Shown: positions 16,104 through 20,963 of the stretch, piece by piece
Numbering within the stretch: position 1 is the stretch's first letter
How the letters are laid out: each line of letters begins with the position of its first letter
Origin: an uncultured Planctomycetaceae bacterium
GTDB taxonomy: Bacteria > Planctomycetota > Planctomycetia > Planctomycetales > Planctomycetaceae
Assembly (NCBI GenBank): GCA_903921605.1
Contig: CAIXQV010000943.1
Location: 1 to 20,963, forward strand
Direction of reading: 5' to 3'
Length of the DNA: 20,963 nucleotides
Translations under genes and position numbers: made by a program
Notes under the pieces: model-generated
What the model was told of the DNA's origin: nothing
The model's database searches: none
Seen by the model: only the letters and a program-made list of their open reading frames with translations

Positions 16104-18158
16104 ATGGCTGGTCCTCAGGAACCCATGTCCGACAAAAATGCGCCTGGCCCCGGAAAGCCGGGAAAAAGTAGTCGCAAGGATAAGGGGCAAGGGCAATCGA
16201 ACAGTGGGTTCTGGTATTTGCTGGTGATCGGCATTCTCGCCGCTGTTTTCATCACAGTGGCGGGCCGAGGAACTGGTGGAGAAGAAATCTCATACAGCGA
16301 ATTCCTGAATCGGCTTGAAACCGGGACTTTGAACAAGGATTGCATGTTCGAAGTTTCGATGGGGTCATCTGCCATCTATTGGCAGGATAAGGCGGCCGAC
16401 GATATTCGTCAGGGTAAGGTCGCCTCAGTGAAGCGTTTTTACACGCCACTGACCTGGATCACCGAGAACAATCGCGCGAAGTTGGAAGATCTGCTCCATT
16501 CAAAAGGAGTCGTTCTGAATTCCGCCAAGCCGCCGTCCGAGCTGACGTCGATGATCCCGATGCTTCTGGTGACGGCCTTGTTCATTCTGGGCTTCATTTT
16601 CGTACTGCGTCGAGTTGGCGGGGCTGGCTCAGCAATGTCCTTCGGACGCAGTCGCGGTCGGCTCTATGCTCAGGAAGACGTCAATGTGACGTTCAATGAT
16701 GTCGCCGGGATTGATGAAGCTGTTGAAGAACTCAAGGAAGTCGTGGAGTTCCTGAAGACTCCTCAAAAGTATCAAGCGCTGGGTGGACGAATTCCGCGTG
16801 GTGTGCTGCTGGTTGGGCCTCCTGGTACCGGCAAGACAATGCTGGCGAAGGCTGTTGCTGGCGAAGCCGGTGTGCCGTTCTTCGGTCTCTCCGGTTCGGA
16901 CTTTGTGGAAATGTATGTGGGCGTTGGTGCTGCCCGCGTTCGCGATATGTTCCAGCAGGCACTGCAACGAGCTCCCGCCATTATTTTCATCGACGAACTT
17001 GATGCGCTGGGTAAAGTGCGTGGCAGTGGTGCTCCCGGTGGTCACGATGAACGCGAACAGACTTTGAACGCGTTGCTCGTTGAGATGGACGGCTTCAGCA
17101 CGGACCAGAGCGTCATCGTGATGGGCGCGACAAACCGGCCGGAAACGCTGGATCCGGCGTTGATGCGTCCAGGACGATTCGATCGCCATGTGTTGGTTGA
17201 TCGCCCCGACATAAAGGGACGTGAAGCGATCCTGAATGTGCACTCAAAACGCGTCAAGATGGCGGACGACGTTGATCTGAAACGGTTGGCTAAGCTCACT
17301 CCGGGCTTTGTCGGTGCGGATCTGGCAAACCTGGTGAATGAAGCGGCTCTGTTGTCGGCTCGTCGAGAAGACAAGCGGGTAACGATGAGATCGTTTGAAG
17401 CGGGCATTGAACGAGTCATGGCCGGCCTGGAGAAAACTTCTCGCATCATCGTGGAAGACGTCAAGCGTCGTGTCGCCTGCCATGAATCCGGGCATGCTCT
17501 TGTTGCGGCCAGTCTGCCGCATACAGATCCAGTCCACAAGATTTCAATCATTCCTCGCGGCATGGGTGCTCTGGGATACATGCTGCAGCTTCCGGAAGAT
17601 GACCGCGAACTACTGACACAGTCAGAACTGCAGAGCCGCATGGCTGTGCTGCTCGGGGGGATTTCCGCCGAACAACTGATTTACAATGAAACCTCAACCG
17701 GTGCTTCCAATGACCTGCAACGGGCCACGGATTTGGCTCGCCGCATGGTTACAGAATTTGGCATGAGCCCTCGTCTGGGGCGTATGTATTACAGCGAGGC
17801 TCAGCGATCACCGTTTCTCGCCGGGTCTGGTGGCATCGTTTCGGAATCGATTCACTCAGAAGCCACCCTGCGAGAAATCGACATCGAAGTGAAACGCCTG
17901 GTGGACGAAGCGTATCGGACTGCCCTCGACACTTTGACGTCTCAACGGGAAACGCTTGAAAAGCTGACGGCCGATCTGATTGAGATGGAAACAATGTCGG
18001 CCGAGCACATGCACAAAGTCATCGATGCGAATCGCAAAGGTCCCAAGCTGATGGCGATTGCCGGGGCGATTGTGGAACTTCCAGCCGAAGCGCGTGTTGA
18101 GGTTGAAGCTGCCGATGGAGAACTGGTGCTACCGCCGCGAGAAGTCGCTGAAGGGTAG
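16104..18158 (+). CDS. ftsH: ATP-dependent zinc metalloprotease FtsH
   Basis: A 684-residue membrane-anchored AAA+ protease that extracts and degrades membrane and short-lived cytoplasmic proteins. Transmembrane segments lie at about 37-53 ([17 protein letters not shown]) and 150-168, with the small outer-face domain between them. The AAA module has Walker A GPPGTGKT (238-245), pore motif EMYVG (269-273), Walker B IIFIDEL (293-299) and the second region of homology [20 protein letters not shown] (342-361). The zinc site is HESGH (460-464) with Asp537 as third ligand. The pore normally reads MFVG, so Tyr replaces Phe, and HESGH replaces the common HEAGH. The ATG at 16104 is kept, but an ATG at 16125 has AGGA just before it and may be the true start. 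Planctomycetes often carry several FtsH copies. Confidence 0.97.
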   Translation: MAGPQEPMSDKNAPGPGKPGKSSRKDKGQGQSNSGFWYLLVIGILAAVFITVAGRGTGGEEISYSEFLNRLETGTLNKDCMFEVSMGSSAIYWQDKAADDIRQGKVASVKRFYTPLTWITENNRAKLEDLLHSKGVVLNSAKPPSELTSMIPMLLVTALFILGFIFVLRRVGGAGSAMSFGRSRGRLYAQEDVNVTFNDVAGIDEAVEELKEVVEFLKTPQKYQALGGRIPRGVLLVGPPGTGKTMLAKAVAGEAGVPFFGLSGSDFVEMYVGVGAARVRDMFQQALQRAPAIIFIDELDALGKVRGSGAPGGHDEREQTLNALLVEMDGFSTDQSVIVMGATNRPETLDPALMRPGRFDRHVLVDRPDIKGREAILNVHSKRVKMADDVDLKRLAKLTPGFVGADLANLVNEAALLSARREDKRVTMRSFEAGIERVMAGLEKTSRIIVEDVKRRVACHESGHALVAASLPHTDPVHKISIIPRGMGALGYMLQLPEDDRELLTQSELQSRMAVLLGGISAEQLIYNETSTGASNDLQRATDLARRMVTEFGMSPRLGRMYYSEAQRSPFLAGSGGIVSESIHSEATLREIDIEVKRLVDEAYRTALDTLTSQRETLEKLTADLIEMETMSAEHMHKVIDANRKGPKLMAIAGAIVELPAEARVEVEAADGELVLPPREVAEG

Positions 18159-18207
18159 CGGGCAACGCAGGTGAGAAACGTGCTGGTGCGGTGTCAGACC
18201 TAAAAAC

Positions 18208-18263
18208 GTAGGTTGGACATGCTTGTCCGACAAAACTGCGACGGGCAAGAATGCCCATCCTAC
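18208..18263. repeat. REP-like double-hairpin element, copy 2
   Basis: A 56-bp element with the same two 24-bp half units as 11680-11734 and an 8-bp spacer. The ends GTAGG and CCTAC pair, so it can fold as a cruciform or three-way junction with two inner hairpins. It lies between the convergent ftsH and sigma-54 activator genes and could act as a bidirectional transcription stop. Confidence 0.85.
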
Positions 18264-18287
18264 ACCAAAATCAAGGCTTGACGAACG

Positions 18288-19331
18288 CTATCGAGCTTCT
18301 GATCCCAGCTGGTGATCTTCGATCTTCTTGTGCAGCGTGTTGCGGTTGATTCCGAGTCGTGTGGCTGTTCTGGTCTGCACGCCCTGGCTCTGACGCAGGA
18401 CCTGCAGAATTAACTCTTTTTCTACGACATTGATCACCTGATTATAGACGTCGGTGCTTTCTTCGCCGACCTGCGCGAGACGTCGGCTGACAAGGTCCGT
18501 GCAGAGCGACTCAAGGTCTTCTGACGCTCGTCGTCCAATCCGAACCGGCGCGAGACCTCGCACATGCGGAGGCAGCAGCTCCGCCATGATTTCGCCGCCC
18601 GTTGACAACACGAGTGCTCGTTCAATGTAGTTTTGCAATTCACGAACGTTGCCCGGCCAGCCGTATTGCTGCAGGAACCGCATCGCATCCGAGGTGATCG
18701 TCGGCACGGGAATTCCATTCGCCATGGCATAACGCCGGGCAAAAAACGTGACCAGATCGACAATATCATCGCCGCGTTCGCGCAGAGCAGGCAAGTAGAT
18801 GGGAATCACGTTCAGGCGATAAAAGAGGTCTTCGCGAAATCGTCCGGCCGTGATCTCATCCTGAAGATCGACGTTTGTGGCCGCGATGACTCTCACGTCC
18901 ACTCGAATCGTGCGAGTGTCCCCGACACGTTCGAACTCATGCTCCTGAAGGACTCGCAACAGCTTGACCTGAAGCTGATAGCTTACGCTATTGATCTCAT
19001 CCAAAAAAATCGTGCCGCCGTGAGCCGCTTCAAAACGCCCGGTACGATTCTCATTCGCACTGGTGAACGCGCCTTTTGCGTGCCCAAAGAGTTCACTTTC
19101 CAGCAAGCTCTCGGATAAAGCACCGCAGTTGACTCGTATGAACGGACCGGTCGCGCGAGGACTCAATTCGTGTAATGCTCGAGCAATGAGTTCCTTGCCC
19201 GTGCCGGTTTCTCCGGTGAGCAGGACTGTGGCCGCTGTTGGGGCCACTTTCCGAGTCATCCGATAAACGTCCAGCATGGGAGGGCTGCTGCCAATCAGGC
19301 CGCTGATCAACACTGATTCTGATGTCGCCAT
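18288..19331 (-). CDS. Sigma-54 interacting transcriptional activator without receiver domain
   Basis: A 347-residue NtrC-class activator. The AAA+ domain begins almost at the N-terminus, with Walker A GETGTGKE (40-47), GAFTSA (87-92), Walker [10 protein letters not shown] (105-113) and WPGNVREL (225-232). The C-terminus carries a Fis-type helix-turn-helix (about 303-339; [16 protein letters not shown]). There is no receiver, PAS, GAF or FHA domain in the first 12 or so residues, so its signal input must come from elsewhere. The GAFTGA loop that contacts sigma-54 reads GAFTSA. About 60 residues link the AAA+ and DNA-binding parts. The ATG at 19331 has only a weak purine stretch (GAGAA) before it. 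No histidine kinase or sigma-54 gene is adjacent. Confidence 0.93.
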   Translation of the reverse strand: MATSESVLISGLIGSSPPMLDVYRMTRKVAPTAATVLLTGETGTGKELIARALHELSPRATGPFIRVNCGALSESLLESELFGHAKGAFTSANENRTGRFEAAHGGTIFLDEINSVSYQLQVKLLRVLQEHEFERVGDTRTIRVDVRVIAATNVDLQDEITAGRFREDLFYRLNVIPIYLPALRERGDDIVDLVTFFARRYAMANGIPVPTITSDAMRFLQQYGWPGNVRELQNYIERALVLSTGGEIMAELLPPHVRGLAPVRIGRRASEDLESLCTDLVSRRLAQVGEESTDVYNQVINVVEKELILQVLRQSQGVQTRTATRLGINRNTLHKKIEDHQLGSEAR

Positions 19332-19837
19332 TTCTCAAAACCGCCCCAAATGCACAAAAGTAAAGCACATGCTGAGGGTGAACGCCCATTTATGGTGCAC
19401 CTGTTCATTCACGAACATATGTCTTCGTCGTGTCCACTGGAATCATACACGCGCGGAAAATATTTTGCACGCAAAAATGCCTACTTCCTGAACACGGGCG
19501 TAAAAATACAGCAGTCCTCGCCAGCGACGTGACATTTCCCTTTCAGGAATTACCCGCCCGGGGGACTACGTTCTCGTCGCGGGCTCAGTGTTCCTGATTG
19601 ACTTTACGTTTGCGGCTCGGCCCTCAGGCAGTTTGAAGCACAGTGGTCAGCGAACTCAGATTGAGGCCGGAACTGCGAACGAATGAATGCAGAATCAGGC
19701 TAAACCGACGGATCGCTCGGCGGTAAACGAAGTCCTGATACCGATCCGTAGGTCGTCACATGTCCGATGCATTCTGCGCTGATGAAGCCAACGCAAGATC
19801 ACTTCGACGGCTCAGAAAAGCGATCAGACCATTTTAG
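19332..19837. other. Gene-free intergenic region
   Basis: No gene is supported in these 506 bases. A minus-strand TATGAT (plus 19442-19447) could be a -10 box for the sigma-54 activator, but no matching -35 box lies 17 bases before it. AAAATATTTT nearby is a palindrome, as is TGTTC-N6-GAACA around 19399-19418. A 60-codon open frame at 19350-19532 has no ribosome binding site and is not called. The rest shows no recognisable RNA or repeat. Confidence 0.55.
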
Positions 19838-20608
19838 TCAACTGAGTCCCAATTCTCGTTCGATGCGTTCCAGACGCTCCTGAGTTTTTTCCAGCGCCGC
19901 TTGTAGGCTCATGACGTTTGATTGCATGAGGTCCAGTTGGGACTGCAAAGCTCGAAGCAAACCCGGCTCCGGTGCGGAGGCTGCAGGCAGACTGGATACA
20001 GGGTTCGTGGCCCGCGGCGCCATGGCTGCCGCCGATGGTGAAGGAGAGGCTGATTCGTCGTCGGCTGCAAAGTTGCCAGCCGCCATCGTCATGTTCTCTT
20101 TGGGCAGATAAAAAGTATGGTCGACCTCTACGCCTCGGCGTTCCAAAGGCCCATTGCTTTGCACAAAACCTTTGTCCTGAAGCGACTGCAGGTCCGCTTT
20201 GAGCTGTTCCTGGCTGTCAATTCGCACCATGCGACTGGCTCTTGTTCGCAGTTCACCGGGCTGCTGTCTGCCACGCAGCAATAGCTCACAGATGATCGCA
20301 AACTGAGCTTCGTTGAAATCAAATTTGTGCCGAGCATAGTGGCGATAACGAACAGCTCGACCACCATCCGTATAGATTTCCGCCACCAGACCCTGCTGTC
20401 GTAGCTGTTCGAGAGCATCGGCGACCTCCGCTTCGGAATATTCCGTGACGGGATCCCGATTACTCTTCTGATTGCAGCCTGTCATGGCCCCCTTGATCGT
20501 CATGGGGTACTGATCGGGAGTGGTAAATCCCTTTTCCATCAGAGTTCCGAGAACTCGCCGCTGCAGGCGGGTGAGTTGTCGAATCGTGTTCTTTTCCTCT
20601 TCGCTCAT
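19838..20608 (-). CDS. yceH: YceH/DUF480 family winged-helix protein
   Basis: A 256-residue protein of the YceH (DUF480) family, which consists of two winged-helix domains. The diagnostic N-terminal block is LGTLMEKGFTTPDQYPMT (20-37) followed by GCNQKSNRDPV (44-54). The second winged helix covers roughly 95-170 (FNEAQFAIICELLLRGRQQPGELRTRA). A low-complexity Ala/Pro/Ser linker follows (about 185-215), then a coiled-coil tail (LQAALEKTQERLERIERELGL), an extension typical of many members. The family is DNA-binding-like in fold, but no clear role is established. The ATG at 20608 is kept; the ten-base palindrome CGAAATTTCG abuts it (20609-20618). Confidence 0.93.
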   Translation of the reverse strand: MSEEEKNTIRQLTRLQRRVLGTLMEKGFTTPDQYPMTIKGAMTGCNQKSNRDPVTEYSEAEVADALEQLRQQGLVAEIYTDGGRAVRYRHYARHKFDFNEAQFAIICELLLRGRQQPGELRTRASRMVRIDSQEQLKADLQSLQDKGFVQSNGPLERRGVEVDHTFYLPKENMTMAAGNFAADDESASPSPSAAAMAPRATNPVSSLPAASAPEPGLLRALQSQLDLMQSNVMSLQAALEKTQERLERIERELGLS

Positions 20609-20963
20609 CGAAATTTCGTCCAGTGAATATCACAGTTGGCGGCAATGATGTCGTCCTGGCTTCAGCCAGCATTGCAGTCGGATATTGAGCCCGAATAACG
20701 CCAGAAGTCGGCACTACGAATAGTATCAGCAGTCGGGGGGAGTGGCTAAACACATCAAACACCGTATTCTTGCCGCAATCCGGCCTTGAAGGTCTTCGCC
20801 GCCCTTTTGCTGAGCTTTTTGACTCAGCAGTAAACGCAGTGGACACAAATCGTGACACAGACTCAAGTGATGAATTCCGCAGAACTCCTACAATCCTGCC
20901 GCTGCACTGGGGATTTGGAGAAGGAATGTTGCGAAATTGCAACATCACCGCAGGCGTGACCTA
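20609..20963. other. Right-edge intergenic region upstream of yceH
   Basis: The 355 bases upstream of yceH hold no complete gene. They contain the palindrome CGAAATTTCG (20609-20618), the hairpin CTGGCTTCAGCCAG (20656-20669), and the dyad ATGTTGCGAAATTGCAACAT (20926-20945). A short plus-strand frame opens at the ATG at 20926, after GGAGAAGGA, and runs off the edge. Confidence 0.5.
20926..20963 (+). CDS. Possible 5' end of a gene cut by the window edge
   Basis: An ATG at 20926 is preceded by GGAGAAGGA and the frame stays open for the 12 codons visible (MLRNCNITAGVT). The purine-rich site makes a start plausible, but the stretch is far too short to recognise. The same bases form a perfect dyad, so this could equally be an operator. 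Confidence 0.2.
   Translation, partial: MLRNCNITAGVT

Noticed and set aside
16629..17243. 204-codon and neighbouring minus-strand frames inside ftsH
   Set aside because: They are shadows of the conserved AAA+ domain and have no start signals.
19350..19532. 60-codon plus-strand frame upstream of the sigma-54 activator
   Set aside because: No ribosome binding site, and the probable leader of the opposite gene overlaps it.
20460..20948. 162-codon minus-strand frame over the 5' end of yceH
   Set aside because: It overlaps the conserved DUF480 start in another frame and looks non-coding in its upper part.
1..20963. CRISPR array, tRNA, rRNA, prophage or transposase
   Set aside because: No regularly spaced repeats, cloverleaf sequences, conserved rRNA segments or integrase/transposase motifs were seen.

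Overview
The window looks like a chromosomal stretch of a planctomycete (Planctomycetota). The evidence is a DUF1501 protein with a Tat-type leader, a secreted sulfatase, a planctomycete-type membrane protein (DUF6677-like), a stand-alone STAS/anti-sigma pair, moderate GC by eye, and many genes with weak ribosome binding sites. No species can be named. No rRNA, tRNA, CRISPR array, integrase or transposase was seen. Most of the window is ordinary housekeeping and accessory sequence, and I found no clear new multi-gene system. The most unusual structures are small intergenic repeats.

Layout. Positions 1-5322 are all on the minus strand: a secreted protein of unknown function cut by the left edge, a repeat-rich gap, a 162-residue unknown protein with a strong terminator, an orphan DUF1501 protein, a 58-residue membrane protein, and a DUF6677-like membrane protein. 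A divergent gap leads to a plus-strand block (5684-13089): cca tRNA nucleotidyltransferase, a Gfo/Idh/MocA oxidoreductase, an M24 (Xaa-Pro type) peptidase, accB, accC, and a phosphofructokinase with the sequence signature of the pyrophosphate-dependent enzymes. The block closes with a clear terminator. The minus strand then carries an exported sulfatase and a partner-switch pair: an RsbW-like ATP-binding anti-sigma factor and a STAS antagonist. ftsH lies divergently from that pair on the plus strand, and ftsH converges on a sigma-54 activator that lacks a receiver domain. The last gene is a YceH (DUF480) protein on the minus strand.

How the genes work together. accB and accC supply the biotin carrier and biotin carboxylase of acetyl-CoA carboxylase, and their neighbourhood with an M24 peptidase is common in bacteria. 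The STAS protein and the anti-sigma kinase probably form one regulatory switch, served by a good vegetative-type promoter in the shared intergenic region with ftsH. The other neighbours show no obvious joint pathway.

Intergenic structure. Two copies of a 55-56 bp element (11680-11734 and 18208-18263) each contain two small hairpins in inverted orientation with complementary loops. A different pair of 16-bp palindromes lies at 1696-1762. A 34-bp tandem duplication overlaps the end of the 58-residue gene.
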